Positions 1 to 8,726 of a DNA stretch of 64,000 nt are shown here, piece by piece. The stretch covers positions 1,178,001 through 1,242,000 of the forward strand of contig NZ_RPDH01000002.1 of NCBI RefSeq assembly GCF_003813775.1, given 5' to 3'. The position numbers and the translations under genes were made by a program. The notes below the pieces were generated by a model. The model was not told where the DNA came from. It searched no databases and worked only from the letters and a program-made list of their open reading frames with translations. The DNA is from Chitinophaga lutea. Its GTDB lineage: Bacteria > Bacteroidota > Bacteroidia > Chitinophagales > Chitinophagaceae. Positions within the stretch are counted from its first letter, which is position 1; every line of letters starts with the position of its first letter.

Positions 1-78
1 CACGGGAAGCAGATGGTTTCATGGTTCGTTGGAATACGGGAAGGGGTAAAATAGTCATTTTTTGAATATCTTGTAAGC

Positions 79-774
79 ATGAAAAAGTTACTCCTTTCCG
101 CTGCCCTGCTGGGCAGCGCCACGTTATCATCCGCTCAGCAATCCATAAGCCTTTTCAACGGGAAAGATTTCACGGGCTGGCACATCGACGTGCCGGCGCT
201 GGAAAAAGACAGTTCCCAGCCTAATCCCTTCATCATCCGCAACGGCATGATGGTGAGCCTCGCCAAACCGCAGGGCCACATCATCACCGACGCGCAATAC
301 GAAAACTTCCGCCTCGACGTGGAATACCGCTTCCCCGGCAAGCCCGGCAACTGCGGGGTGCTCGTATTCGCCTCCACACCACGGGTGCTGTACGACATGT
401 TCCCGAAGTCGATCGAAGTGCAGATGATGCATAAAAACGCCGGCGATTTCTGGTGTATCGGGGAAGACATCGAGGTGCCCGATATGGAAGCCCGCCGCGG
501 CCCCAAAGAAAAATGGGGGTCGGTAGACGGGAAGAACCGCCGGATACAGAACCTCACGGACAGTTCGGAAAAACCGCTCGGCGAGTGGAACGCCATGCGC
601 ATCGAATGCCTCGGCAATACGGTGAAGGTATGGGTGAACGGCCAGCTGGTGAACGATGGTTACAACGCCACGGCTTCCAGGGGCCAGATTGCGCTGCAGG
701 CGGAAGGATCGGAGGTGGAGTTCCGGAAGGTGATGCTGACGCACCTGAAAAAACGAAAAACAGCCAAAAAATAA
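79..774 (+). CDS. Secreted DUF1080 (3-keto-glycoside hydrolase-like) protein
   Basis: 231 residues. Residues 1-19 form a signal peptide ending in LSSA before QQ, so the protein should be exported. The rest is one DUF1080 (laminin-G/concanavalin-like) domain beginning with the typical LFNGKDFTGW motif at about 25-34 and ending in a short basic tail (KKRKTAKK). Family knowledge: some DUF1080 proteins hydrolyse 3-keto-glucosides, products of glycoside 3-dehydrogenases; many members are uncharacterised. The window also encodes LacA-like oxidoreductases (17.0-18.7 and 47.5-49.2 kb), which fits, but they are not adjacent. The gene stands alone here. The start is the first ATG and gives a clean signal peptide. 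The family call is firm; activity is inferred. Confidence 0.85.
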   Translation: MKKLLLSAALLGSATLSSAQQSISLFNGKDFTGWHIDVPALEKDSSQPNPFIIRNGMMVSLAKPQGHIITDAQYENFRLDVEYRFPGKPGNCGVLVFASTPRVLYDMFPKSIEVQMMHKNAGDFWCIGEDIEVPDMEARRGPKEKWGSVDGKNRRIQNLTDSSEKPLGEWNAMRIECLGNTVKVWVNGQLVNDGYNATASRGQIALQAEGSEVEFRKVMLTHLKKRKTAKK

Positions 775-1078
775 TGCCCATGGACATGGGCACTAAGCGA
801 AACCAAAAACGTTTTTTCTCATGCCGTTCCCTGTGCGGGTGCGGGCATTGTGTGTAATGTCTACTATATGCATCTTACCGGGAGGGAAAATAAAACAGCC
901 CAGTGAAAAGAAGATGGTCTGCAGCTGCGGGAGAAAGTGTTGCCGCTAAGGTGGCAAAATATTGATTACAAGCCGGTTAAATATTTGTTAAGGCCGGCTC
1001 GTCCGGCACAGAAAAACCGGCCGGGAAGCGGGGAATCATCCTCCTTCCGGCCGGTTTTGCCGTATATAAACGGGGAAA
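775..1078. other. Intergenic stretch with no gene
   Basis: 304 bases between convergent genes. It holds the strong terminator at 1013-1060 and no convincing ORF; the small ORFs crossing it are frame shadows of the DUF1080 gene. Nothing else was recognised. Confidence 0.6.
1013..1060. terminator. Bidirectional rho-independent terminator
   Basis: The arms AAAACCGGCCGGGAAG (1013-1028) and CTTCCGGCCGGTTTT (1044-1058) pair with one bulge around a 15-base loop. T runs flank both sides, so it can serve the minus-strand gene ending at 1079 and the plus-strand gene ending at 774. Confidence 0.8.
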
Positions 1079-1534
1079 TTATGCCACACTGATCTTGATC
1101 ACCACCTTTTTCACCTGTTTCGGCGTGTGGGCGGTAAGGTTGGGCATATGCAGGTCAGACGGGAAAAAAACCGCGAAATCGTGCTGCGCGAGCTTCGAGA
1201 AGAAAGACGGTTTTTCCGCGAAGAGCATGTAGTCCGCCTCTTCGTCGTACGCCTTCGAAGGGGCCTGCCCGTTGAGGAAATCGTGCCCGATCTGCTCCTC
1301 TCCCTGCACGATGTACTGCACGTCGATGTATTTCTTATGCGACTCCATCTGCTCCCCTGAAGGGTCTACCGTCTGGTATTCGTTGACGATGGCAAAAATG
1401 GAGGTGCCGTCTATTTCGTATTTCCCTTTTTCCAGTTTGGAAAAATCCGTCTGCCGCAGGTAGTCGAAAGCCTTTACAAATTTGGGCCCCAGGCCGTGGT
1501 AACGATGTGCGTTGTCTAAAGAATCGATGATCAT
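1079..1534 (-). CDS. YhcH/YjgK/YiaL (DUF386) family protein
   Basis: 151 residues, the full family length, cytosolic (no signal peptide). The family-typical segment DVQYIVQGEEQIG and the late FFPSDLHMPNL stretch with a conserved histidine are visible. Members include YiaL, EbgC (beta-galactosidase subunit beta) and the sialic acid anomerase NanQ, and adopt a cupin-like fold that binds metal and sugar acids. The substrate cannot be told here, because no sugar-acid operon adjoins. Monocistronic, ending at the strong terminator 1013-1060. Start is the ATG at 1534. Confidence 0.85.
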   Translation of the reverse strand: MIIDSLDNAHRYHGLGPKFVKAFDYLRQTDFSKLEKGKYEIDGTSIFAIVNEYQTVDPSGEQMESHKKYIDVQYIVQGEEQIGHDFLNGQAPSKAYDEEADYMLFAEKPSFFSKLAQHDFAVFFPSDLHMPNLTAHTPKQVKKVVIKISVA

Positions 1535-1659
1535 GGGTGTAAAATTCGGCCGGTAAGATACTCATTCATCCGGTAAAACAATACCCGATCCGATAACGGT
1601 ACGTGGTTTGCTTCATGTATTGGCATGATATTATAACAACCATTCAGCCGAAATTGTAA

Positions 1660-1667
1660 TAATTTTG
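1660..1667 (+). promoter_or_regulatory. -7-like element TAATTTTG
   Basis: An exact match to the Bacteroidota -7 consensus TAnnTTTG. It ends only 5 bases before the ATG at 1673, so a transcript from it would be leaderless or nearly so. No good TTG -33 element lies 19-21 bases upstream, so the call is weak. Confidence 0.35.
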
Positions 1668-1672
1668 ACAAA

Positions 1673-2473
1673 ATGCAGCAAATGGACCCGAACGAACAAA
1701 CGGAGAAACCACTTATTTCCAAAGGCGCGGATGCTTTTTTCATTGGTGTTTACGATATATTCAGATTTATCAGCCGTTTTTTCAAGGAAGCGCTGCTCCC
1801 CCCTTTTGAAATCAAGGAGTTAATCCGCCAGTGCTTCCAGGTCGGGTATAAATCGCTCGCGCTCATCAGTCTCACCGGTTTTATCACGGGACTGGTGTTT
1901 ACCAAACAGTCGCGGCCCTCGCTGGCGGAGTTCGGCGCCACCTCGTGGCTGCCTTCCCTTATTTCCATCGCGGTGATCAGGGCGCTGGCCCCGCTGGTAA
2001 CGGCGCTCATCTGCGCGGGCAAAGTGGGTTCCGGCATCGGCGCGGAGCTGGCGTCGATGAAAGTAACCGAACAGGTCGACGCCATGGAGGTATCGGCCAT
2101 CAACCCTTTCAAATACCTGGTGGTGACCCGCGTGCTGGCCTGCACCATCTGCCTGCCGCTGCTCATGGCGTATACGGCCGTAGTGGGGCTCATGGGCTCT
2201 TACCTCGACATTCACCTCAACGAACAAACGAGCCTCGTGGCCTTTTTCCAGAAGGCGTTCGAAAGCATCTCTTTTCTCGACCTGGGCGCCTCCTTCGCCA
2301 AAGCCCTCACTTTCGGGTTCACCATCGGCATCGTGAGCGCGTACCAGGGATATAACGCCACACAAGGCACACAGGGCGTGGGCAAAGCCGCCAACATGTC
2401 GGTGGTGATTTCCATGTTCCTGATTTTTATTGAAGAAATACTGATCGTTCAGATTGTAAACTCGATACGGTGA
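1673..2473 (+). CDS. MlaE/YrbE-type ABC transporter permease
   Basis: 266 residues, normal family length (about 250-265), with several hydrophobic spans and the family signature around GSGIGAELASMKVTEQVDAM and the INPFKYLVVTR segment. It is the membrane permease of an MCE-type phospholipid transporter acting between inner and outer membrane. It is followed by its ATPase (2523) and MCE protein (3384) in the usual permease-ATPase-MCE order for this phylum. The start could be ATG 1673 or ATG 1682; there is no Shine-Dalgarno sequence to choose between them. Confidence 0.93.
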   Translation: MQQMDPNEQTEKPLISKGADAFFIGVYDIFRFISRFFKEALLPPFEIKELIRQCFQVGYKSLALISLTGFITGLVFTKQSRPSLAEFGATSWLPSLISIAVIRALAPLVTALICAGKVGSGIGAELASMKVTEQVDAMEVSAINPFKYLVVTRVLACTICLPLLMAYTAVVGLMGSYLDIHLNEQTSLVAFFQKAFESISFLDLGASFAKALTFGFTIGIVSAYQGYNATQGTQGVGKAANMSVVISMFLIFIEEILIVQIVNSIR

Positions 2474-2522
2474 CGGCGTGTAACGAAACGCCGCCCGACC
2501 TTTGAAAAATCGTTATTGACAG

Positions 2523-3296
2523 ATGAAAACATTTACGCCTGAAATAGACTGGAACAATGTGGTGATCTCCATCAAAGACCTGTACAAGTCTTTCGGGAAC
2601 AACCATGTGCTGCGCGGCGTGGACCTGGAGCTGCACAAAGGCGAAAACATCGTGGTGCTGGGCCGTTCCGGCACGGGCAAATCGGTGCTGATCAAGATCA
2701 TTTCCGGGCTGCTGAAGCAGGATGCCGGTACGGTGAACGTGCTGGGGCAGGAAGTGGCCGAACTGAGCCCGGCGGATCTCCGCGCCCTGCGCCTGAAAGT
2801 GGGCTTCTGTTTCCAGCATGGCGCGCTGTACGATAGCATGACGGTGGGCGAAAACCTTTCCTTCCCCCTGCAGCGTAACGAGCCGAAAATGACGGCAGCG
2901 CAGCGGGAAAAACTGGTAGACATCGTGCTCGAGGCCGTGGGTCTCTCTCACACTGTCAACCAGATGCCGGCGGAACTGAGCGGCGGGCAGCGCAAACGCA
3001 TCGGCATCGGCCGAACCCTCATCCTGCGCCCCGAAATCATGCTGTACGACGAACCGACGGCGGGCCTCGACCCCATCACCTGCACGGAGATCAACAACCT
3101 CATCAACGAAGTGCAGCGCCGGTTCAACACCAGCTCCATCATCATTACGCACGACCTTACCTGCGCGAAAGTGACAGGCGACAACATCGCCGTCATGAAA
3201 GAAGGCCAATTCATCAAACAGGGAAAATTCGACGAAGTATTTGCAGAAAACGACGAACTGATAAAGGAATTTTACGACTATAATTTTATTCAGTAA
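2523..3296 (+). CDS. MlaF-type ABC transporter ATP-binding protein
   Basis: 257 residues. Walker A GRSGTGKS at 47-54, Q-loop region at about 98, ABC signature LSGGQRKR at 152-159, Walker B LYDEP at 174-178 and the switch histidine H210 are all intact, so it should be an active ATPase. It powers the permease encoded 49 bp upstream. The long first helix (MKTFTPEIDWNN) before the first strand is unexceptional. It belongs to the same operon as 1673-4403 and has no sign of frameshift. Confidence 0.95.
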   Translation: MKTFTPEIDWNNVVISIKDLYKSFGNNHVLRGVDLELHKGENIVVLGRSGTGKSVLIKIISGLLKQDAGTVNVLGQEVAELSPADLRALRLKVGFCFQHGALYDSMTVGENLSFPLQRNEPKMTAAQREKLVDIVLEAVGLSHTVNQMPAELSGGQRKRIGIGRTLILRPEIMLYDEPTAGLDPITCTEINNLINEVQRRFNTSSIIITHDLTCAKVTGDNIAVMKEGQFIKQGKFDEVFAENDELIKEFYDYNFIQ

Positions 3297-3383
3297 ACCA
3301 TGAAGCCGGGCGTGAACGAAATTTATCCCGCAGGGAACAAATGCGGGGCTCGCTCCGGTCACCGGACCATAAACTATTAACGG

Positions 3384-4403
3384 ATGAAAGATAAGAGTAC
3401 CAAAAGAACCGTCATCGTAGGCATTTTTATATTGCTGGGCCTGGTCATCTTCGCGACCGGCGTACTGGTGCTGGGCGGACAGAAAAAGACCTTCATGCGG
3501 GCCGTGAGGGTGAGCGCCCTCTTTCACGACATCGGCGGCCTTTCCAAAGGCGACAATGTGTGGTTCTCCGGCGTAAAGGTAGGCACCATCAAAAAGATCA
3601 CCTTTCTCAGCTACGATCAGATAGAGGTGCAGATGGACATCGATAAAAAATCCCGGGAGTTCATCCATAAAGATGTGAAGGCCCGCGTAAGCTCGGACGG
3701 GCTGGTGGGCAACAAGATCATCGCACTCTCCGGCGGCTCGGCCAACATGCCGGCAGTGGAAGACGGCGACACCATCCATGTGGAAACCTCCATCAGTACG
3801 GACGAGATCATGAATACGCTCCAGGTCAACAATAAAAGCCTTGTGGAAATCACCGGCAACCTGAAGGTGATCACCAAAAAGATCATGGACGGCGAAGGCA
3901 CCGTGGGCAAGCTGCTCAACGACGATGCGCTGTACAACAACCTCGAAGGTACTTTGGCCACGCTCCGCAAAACGGCCTCCAATACGGAAAGGCTCACACA
4001 GGGCCTCTCGGACTATGCCGCCCGGCTGAAAACGCAGGGCACGCTGGCCAACGACCTCGTAACGGATACCGTGGTGTTCGCCAACCTGCGCAGCACGGCC
4101 ACTCAGTTGTCTGCCGTAGCCGGGCACGCAGACAGTGTGATGCAAAACCTGCGCGGCGCCACGGAAGGGCTGCAGCGCGACCTGCGGAACCCCGCCACAC
4201 CCGCAGGCTTATTGCTACACGACGAGAAAACGGCGCAGGCTTTGAAAGCCACTATCCGGAACCTGCAAACCAGCACCGAAAAGCTCGACGAGAACATGGA
4301 GGCCCTGCAGCACAACTTCCTCCTGCGCGGCTTTTTCAGGAAAAGGGACAAACGCGAAGCGAAGGAAGCCGCACAGCAGGCGAAGGATTCCACCCAACGA
4401 TAA
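3384..4403 (+). CDS. MlaD-type MCE-domain lipid-binding protein
   Basis: 339 residues. One N-terminal membrane anchor (about 10-30) is followed by a single MCE domain (about 37-115, with the GDNVWFSGVKVGTI segment) and a long, mostly helical periplasmic tail with heptad-like leucine and alanine spacing. The tail ends in a charged KREAKEAAQQ stretch. It binds lipids and sits on the permease, forming the periplasmic part of the transporter. It is the third gene of the operon and is closed by the terminator at 4423-4450. No outer-membrane partner (MlaA-like) is in the window. Confidence 0.92.
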   Translation: MKDKSTKRTVIVGIFILLGLVIFATGVLVLGGQKKTFMRAVRVSALFHDIGGLSKGDNVWFSGVKVGTIKKITFLSYDQIEVQMDIDKKSREFIHKDVKARVSSDGLVGNKIIALSGGSANMPAVEDGDTIHVETSISTDEIMNTLQVNNKSLVEITGNLKVITKKIMDGEGTVGKLLNDDALYNNLEGTLATLRKTASNTERLTQGLSDYAARLKTQGTLANDLVTDTVVFANLRSTATQLSAVAGHADSVMQNLRGATEGLQRDLRNPATPAGLLLHDEKTAQALKATIRNLQTSTEKLDENMEALQHNFLLRGFFRKRDKREAKEAAQQAKDSTQR

Positions 4404-4422
4404 TTACCATCACCATACAAAG

Positions 4423-4452
4423 AAAAGGCGCCGGATGACCGGCGCCTTTTTT
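4423..4452 (+). terminator. Rho-independent terminator of the Mla-type operon
   Basis: Perfect 12-base arms AAAAGGCGCCGG and CCGGCGCCTTTT around the loop ATGA, followed by more T. The opposite A run allows it to act for the minus-strand gene ending at 4481 as well. Confidence 0.9.
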
Positions 4453-4480
4453 ATATCCAGCTGCTGTAAAGCAGGAACGT

Positions 4481-4987
4481 TCATGACAGTACTTTTTCCG
4501 CGATGTTTTTCAGCTGGCGGGTATGGCGGATACTATGTACGATGGCGAAGTTGATCATTTCCTGCCTCGTCAGGAAGCCGAATCCCGGGAATTCAAAGTC
4601 GGCGACCGTTTCGGTGAGGTCCAGTTCCCCGATGGCTTTCCGCAGCTTTTCCCGGGAATCCCGGAAGGAAGCGATCAGTTTTTCCTGGAAGTATTCCTGC
4701 ATGCGCGGGTCAATAACATCAGGCGACTTGAATTTGATATCGAAGTCGAGGAAGGTGGCGCGGATGGCCGGCACCTGCTCGTTGGCCGGCCGTTCCGTGG
4801 GGCGGGTATTGCCGAAGAGCACCTCCGCCACGCCGGTTTCCGACATCGACAGATGCTTCGCCACCTGGCCCGGCGTCCAGCTGCCGGGGAAAGGCACGGC
4901 GTTAAATGCTTCATGGCTGAAGGAAGACAGTAAGCGGAACAGTTCTTCACTGTTTTTGTCCAGTTCGGCCAGCAATTCGTTTTTCAT
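4481..4987 (-). CDS. DinB family protein
   Basis: 168 residues, DinB/YfiT-like four-helix bundle. Visible features are the early helix ending SHEAFN, the PGSWTPGQVAKHLSMSE segment with the first metal-type histidine, and the C-terminal HSIRHTRQLK with two more histidines. Three histidines in these positions are the usual metal-binding set, so it may be an active metal-dependent (bacillithiol/thiol-type) transferase; the substrate is unknown. A second, quite different DinB protein is at 6949-7431. Monocistronic. Confidence 0.85.
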   Translation of the reverse strand: MKNELLAELDKNSEELFRLLSSFSHEAFNAVPFPGSWTPGQVAKHLSMSETGVAEVLFGNTRPTERPANEQVPAIRATFLDFDIKFKSPDVIDPRMQEYFQEKLIASFRDSREKLRKAIGELDLTETVADFEFPGFGFLTRQEMINFAIVHSIRHTRQLKNIAEKVLS

Positions 4988-5069
4988 ACAATGGTTTTAA
5001 TTCACTGCGAAGTTAGCAGGAAGTACCACGCGGGCACGAGGGTAAAAATGCCAACATTGAGGGCAGCTG

Positions 5070-6308
5070 TTACCGGTTGAGAAGCAGTTTGATATAAAAT
5101 GAGGGCCTTGCCAGCTTCTTCCGCAGATCCACCTCATGGAACATCGACATCACCAGTTCCTGCAGCTGTTTGTTGCGTGCGCTCATCCGCACCAGCATGT
5201 TGAGCAGCCAGGGGAAACGGATGAGCTGCTGGAGTTTGGCACTCAGTTTCAGTTCAGGCCAGAGAGCGCGGTACAGCATATCGTCGTACGCCAGCAGGGT
5301 TTCAGCGGAATAATCATCCGCTTCGATGCAGGCGGCGGCCTGCTGCGCCGCGAGGCGGGCGCTGTACATGGCGTTGCCGATGCCTTCGCCGCTGAATGGG
5401 TCGATCAGGAAACCCGCGTCGCCCACCAGCATGTAGCGTTCGCCGGAAACCCTTCTTTTTTTGCTGCCGAGGGGCAGGCCGTAGCCGTCGATACTGCCGT
5501 TCAGGGTGGCGTTCTTAAACCGTTCCTTCAGCACCGGGTCGTGCGCCACAACATCGAGCAGCATCTGCTTCAGGTTGGCCTTTTTGCGGCGCACCACTTT
5601 GCTCAGCATGCCGATGCCCACGTTCGCCTCGCCGTTGGGCAGCGGGAAGATCCAGAAGTATCCCGGCAATACGTTTTTGAGGAAATGCAGCTCGATCAGT
5701 TTATCCGGATGGATGCCATCGATGTTGCTGTAATACGCGCGGATACCGGCTACATAATGCTGCGGCTCCATATGGATACCCGCCACTTCTTTGGTGAAGC
5801 CGGAATGCGCGCCGTTGGCCGCGATGACCAGCTGCGTTTTGATACGGATGCTGCCTGCCGCGTCAGACAGCAGGTAGCCGTCGCTCTGCAGTTCGTAACG
5901 GGTGATGGATGTCCCTTCGATCAGTTGCACCTGCGGACAGCGTTTCAGTTCTTCCACGAGGAAATTATCGAAGTCGAGCCGCTTGCATACAAATCCCCGG
6001 GGCTCGCCGGGCAGTTTCCGGTAGCCCGGTTTATAGGGAATGTCCATGCTCATGCGGTTGGCCGCGGTGAAGGTAACACCCCAGCTGTCTTCTTTAAAAG
6101 CGGCCTGCTGCAGTCTTTCCCCGATACCCGGATCGATGCGGTTGAGCAGGGTGAGCACTTTGCCGCTGAGACCGTCGCCGCAGACCTTATCCCGGGGGAA
6201 AACAGCTTTGTCCACTACCAGGCACGGAATGCCCATATAAGCCAATTGAAGCGCCGCGGTGGCCCCTGCGGGGCCTGCGCCGATGATGCAAACTTTGGTT
6301 TCCAACAT
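5070..6308 (-). CDS. Geranylgeranyl reductase-like FAD-dependent oxidoreductase
   Basis: 412 residues from the ATG at 6308, which places the Rossmann GAGPAG motif at 10-15. The frame stays open 56 codons further upstream, but those residues do not resemble the family. Motifs: KVCGDGL after the second strand (typical of geranylgeranyl reductases and related menaquinone or lipid-modifying flavoproteins) and GDAGFLIDPFSGEGIG for the FAD pyrophosphate site. It probably reduces or hydroxylates an isoprenoid or lipid; the exact substrate is unresolved. Single gene. Confidence 0.88.
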   Translation of the reverse strand: MLETKVCIIGAGPAGATAALQLAYMGIPCLVVDKAVFPRDKVCGDGLSGKVLTLLNRIDPGIGERLQQAAFKEDSWGVTFTAANRMSMDIPYKPGYRKLPGEPRGFVCKRLDFDNFLVEELKRCPQVQLIEGTSITRYELQSDGYLLSDAAGSIRIKTQLVIAANGAHSGFTKEVAGIHMEPQHYVAGIRAYYSNIDGIHPDKLIELHFLKNVLPGYFWIFPLPNGEANVGIGMLSKVVRRKKANLKQMLLDVVAHDPVLKERFKNATLNGSIDGYGLPLGSKKRRVSGERYMLVGDAGFLIDPFSGEGIGNAMYSARLAAQQAAACIEADDYSAETLLAYDDMLYRALWPELKLSAKLQQLIRFPWLLNMLVRMSARNKQLQELVMSMFHEVDLRKKLARPSFYIKLLLNR

Positions 6309-6578
6309 AGTTTTGCAAAGTAGGCAAATATTTTCCAATATATCAGCACCTGTCCCGTGGCGATACGGCCTATCCAGGCTGATTTTATTTACGGCGCCGG
6401 CCATTCCGTGACCACCACCGTGGTATCCGTTTTCCGGACACAACGACGTGCGGAAGTGAACATATTCATATTTCATCCATACATAAATAACAGATCAAAT
6501 TGGGGCTGCAAGGCTGGCAACCTTCTTGTGGAGGAACCACCGGATCGTTTTTATTTCTTTTAATTCAACCGGGTCTTT

Positions 6579-6866
6579 ATGAGCCACATCGTCATTCCCA
6601 TCCCACCTCACTCCGGCAAACAGGAGATTGAAATCGAGGTGACCATCAACAACCAGAAACAGCAATTGCACTACCGGGTGGAGCTGTTTTACTGGGAAGA
6701 TTGCAGTGTCCCTACCGCTCACCGGGCCGATTGCATCAGCGAAATGCTGGCCCACCACGACCCCGAATGGACGGTGTATTACATCGGCACGCCTACGGAC
6801 AAGTTCGTGCCCATCACGTTCGTGAACAAAGAAAGCCGCAAGCTGCTGCAACGGTTAAAAGATTAG
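6579..6866 (+). CDS. Small hypothetical protein
   Basis: 95 residues, acidic-neutral and soluble, rich in beta-type residues in the first half (EIEIEVTINN, QLHYRVELFYWED) with a helical C-terminus. No family was recognised. No signal peptide, no cysteine pair of metal-binding spacing. It starts at an ATG 270 bases downstream of the divergent flavoprotein start and is followed by a strong terminator, which supports it being a real single gene. The function is unknown. Confidence 0.65.
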   Translation: MSHIVIPIPPHSGKQEIEIEVTINNQKQQLHYRVELFYWEDCSVPTAHRADCISEMLAHHDPEWTVYYIGTPTDKFVPITFVNKESRKLLQRLKD

Positions 6867-6880
6867 TGAAAAAAAATTTC

Positions 6881-6919
6881 CGGGGCTGCTGACATACCGT
6901 TGTCACAGCCCCGTTTTTT
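6881..6919 (+). terminator. Rho-independent terminator
   Basis: Arms CGGGGCTGCTGACA (6881-6894) and TGTCACAGCCCCG (6901-6913) with one bulge, then TTTTTT. It ends the small gene at 6579-6866. Confidence 0.85.
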
Positions 6920-6948
6920 CTTTGTGCTATCAAATAAAATAATAGCAT

Positions 6949-7431
6949 ATGGAAAACAATTTCATCTATTCTACCGACGAATTGAAACATCACTGGCAGG
7001 GCCACCGCGGCCTCACCCGCAGGGTGATCGACGCCTTCCCCGAAAAAGAACTGTTCAGCTATTCCATCGGCGGCATGCGCCCCTTCTCGGAAATGGCCAT
7101 GGAACTGATACGTATAGCCGAAGCCGGTATGGAGCAGATGGCCAATCGCAACCTCGACCCGTCCGGCCAGCTGCACACCGGCGCGAAGCCCGCCACCAAA
7201 GCCGAGCTGCTCGACCTCTGGGATAAAGTGAGTGAAAAGGCCGATCTGCTGTGGGCCAAAATGCCGCCTGCCCGCTTCCGCGAAACCGAGAAAGCCTTCG
7301 GTGAATACGAAGGCACCGTGATTTCCCTGATGCAGTATTTCTTCGATAATGAAATCCACCACCGCGGACAGGGCTACGTGTACCTTCGCTCGCTCGGCGT
7401 AGAACCGCCCCCGTTCTGGGACCGCTATTAA
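6949..7431 (+). CDS. DinB family (DUF1572/664-like) protein
   Basis: 160 residues, DinB-like helical bundle. An early histidine lies in LKHHWQGHRGLT, and the C-terminal FDNEIHHRGQGYVYLRSLG carries the HHRGQ motif common in this family, where the histidines ligate metal. It probably acts as a metal-dependent thiol transferase or stress protein; the substrate is unknown. Only distant similarity to the DinB protein at 4481-4987. It starts at ATG 6949 just after the terminator and is followed by an SRPBCC gene 108 bases on. Confidence 0.85.
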   Translation: MENNFIYSTDELKHHWQGHRGLTRRVIDAFPEKELFSYSIGGMRPFSEMAMELIRIAEAGMEQMANRNLDPSGQLHTGAKPATKAELLDLWDKVSEKADLLWAKMPPARFRETEKAFGEYEGTVISLMQYFFDNEIHHRGQGYVYLRSLGVEPPPFWDRY

Positions 7432-7539
7432 TAAATTTAACGGCGGAAGAAGGAAATTTCGAACTTTACGGGGCTGATTGCGACACCATCCCTGCGATTT
7501 AACAACAGAAACCGTTAGATTGCATAAAATTTATCAACC

Positions 7540-8070
7540 ATGAAAGTCCTGAAAAAGATCCTTATCGGCCTGCTGGTGCTGGTTGCACTGCTGGTGATCG
7601 TTTCCTTCTTCCTCCCTTCCACTTACAGCGTCAGCCGGACCTCCGTAATGAAGGCGCCGCCCGAAGCCGTGTTCAACCAGTTCAACGATTTCAACAACTG
7701 GCGGCAGTGGAACACTTTCGACGACATGTACAAGGAGATCAATTACACCACCTCCGACCCGTCTTCCGGTGTGGGCGCCAAACAAAGCTGGGTGGCCAAC
7801 AAAAACGAGAAGGGCGTCATGACGATCGTGAAAAGCGAGCCCGGCAAGCAACTGGATTTTACCATCGCCTTTGAAGGATTCGACGAGCCGATGTACGGTT
7901 TTGTGAGCTTCGAGCCCGTGGCCGAAGGCACGAAAGTAACATGGACGGATAAGGGGAACATGGGCAACAACCCGATGTACAAGTACATGGGCCTGTTCAT
8001 GGACGGTATGATGGGCGGCAACATGGAAAAGTCGCTCGACAACATCCGCAAAATGGTGGAGAATAAATAA
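7540..8070 (+). CDS. SRPBCC family (START-like) protein
   Basis: 176 residues. An N-terminal hydrophobic helix (about 6-25) precedes one SRPBCC/polyketide-cyclase-like domain with the family-style entry VSRTSVMKAPPEAVFNQF and an NWRQWNTF segment. These domains form a hydrophobic cavity for small ligands. The N-terminal helix suggests membrane anchoring or export. Single gene, ended by the terminator at 8092-8119. The ligand is unknown. Confidence 0.85.
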   Translation: MKVLKKILIGLLVLVALLVIVSFFLPSTYSVSRTSVMKAPPEAVFNQFNDFNNWRQWNTFDDMYKEINYTTSDPSSGVGAKQSWVANKNEKGVMTIVKSEPGKQLDFTIAFEGFDEPMYGFVSFEPVAEGTKVTWTDKGNMGNNPMYKYMGLFMDGMMGGNMEKSLDNIRKMVENK

Positions 8071-8091
8071 CCGTTTGTTAATGATATATCG

Positions 8092-8119
8092 AAACCTGCA
8101 CTCTTGTGCAGGTTTTTTT
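8092..8119 (+). terminator. Rho-independent terminator
   Basis: Arms AAACCTGCAC (8092-8101) and GTGCAGGTTT (8106-8115) around TCTT, then a T run to 8119. It ends the SRPBCC gene. Confidence 0.9.
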
Positions 8120-8184
8120 GTGCCCTGTCGTAAATCACCCCTTATCTTGGCCCAAGTGCCCTCGCCTGATTCAACGGAGTATCG

Positions 8185-8192
8185 TAAGTTTG
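8185..8192 (+). promoter_or_regulatory. -7-like element TAAGTTTG
   Basis: An exact TAnnTTTG match 34 bases before the ATG at 8227, a sensible leader length. The nearest TTGG is about 34 bases upstream, too far for a standard -33 element, so only the -7 half is supported. Confidence 0.45.
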
Positions 8193-8226
8193 GGGTATTC
8201 AATTATCCACCAAAAAAGTAATCATC

Positions 8227-8655
8227 ATGGCACACGTTAATCCTTATCTGACATTCGGCGGCAACTGCGAGGAAGCATTCAATTATTACAAATCCGTACT
8301 CGGCGGCGAATTCCTCACGGTAATGCGCTATAAAGACATGCCCGGCCCCCATCACCAGGACCCGGCAGACGACAACCTGGTGATGCACGTGGCATTGCCG
8401 ATCGGCAAAAACTCATTGCTGATGGGCGGCGACCGGCCCAAATCTTTCGGCCCCGCCGAGCTCGGCAACGTGTTTTCCCTGGCCATCGATCCGGACAGCC
8501 GCGAGCATGCGGACAAGCTCTTTGAAGGCCTTTCCAGCGGGGGCAAAGCCGACATGCCCATGGGCGACGCTCCCTGGGGCGCGTATTTCGGCATGCTCAC
8601 CGACAAATTCGGGGTGCAATGGATGATCAACTACGACGCCAACCCGAAACAGTAA
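8227..8655 (+). CDS. VOC family (PhnB-like) protein
   Basis: 142 residues, full length for the PhnB/glyoxalase-like subgroup: PYLTFGGNCEEAFNYYKSVLGG at the start and the final FGVQWMINYD strand are the typical ends. Members are dimeric metal-binding or substrate-binding proteins of varied function; no substrate can be assigned. Not related in detail to the VOC protein at 26396-26806. Single gene with its own -7-like element and terminator. Confidence 0.88.
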   Translation: MAHVNPYLTFGGNCEEAFNYYKSVLGGEFLTVMRYKDMPGPHHQDPADDNLVMHVALPIGKNSLLMGGDRPKSFGPAELGNVFSLAIDPDSREHADKLFEGLSSGGKADMPMGDAPWGAYFGMLTDKFGVQWMINYDANPKQ

Positions 8656-8671
8656 CGAACCGTTCAAACAT

Positions 8672-8706
8672 AAAAAAGCCTCCGGTGTATAACCGGAGGC
8701 TTTTTT
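8672..8706. terminator. Bidirectional rho-independent terminator
   Basis: AAAAAAGCCTCCGGT (8672-8686) pairs with ACCGGAGGCTTTTTT (8692-8706). It is symmetric, with A and T tails, and placed between convergent genes ending at 8655 and 8727. Confidence 0.92.
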
Positions 8707-8726
8707 GTTACGGCGGTAATGCCGGA

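Noticed and set aside
2427..4145. 572-codon open frame antisense to the Mla-type operon
   Set aside because: It runs opposite to two clearly conserved genes and has the His/Arg/Val-rich composition typical of shadow frames in GC-rich coding DNA; no family similarity.
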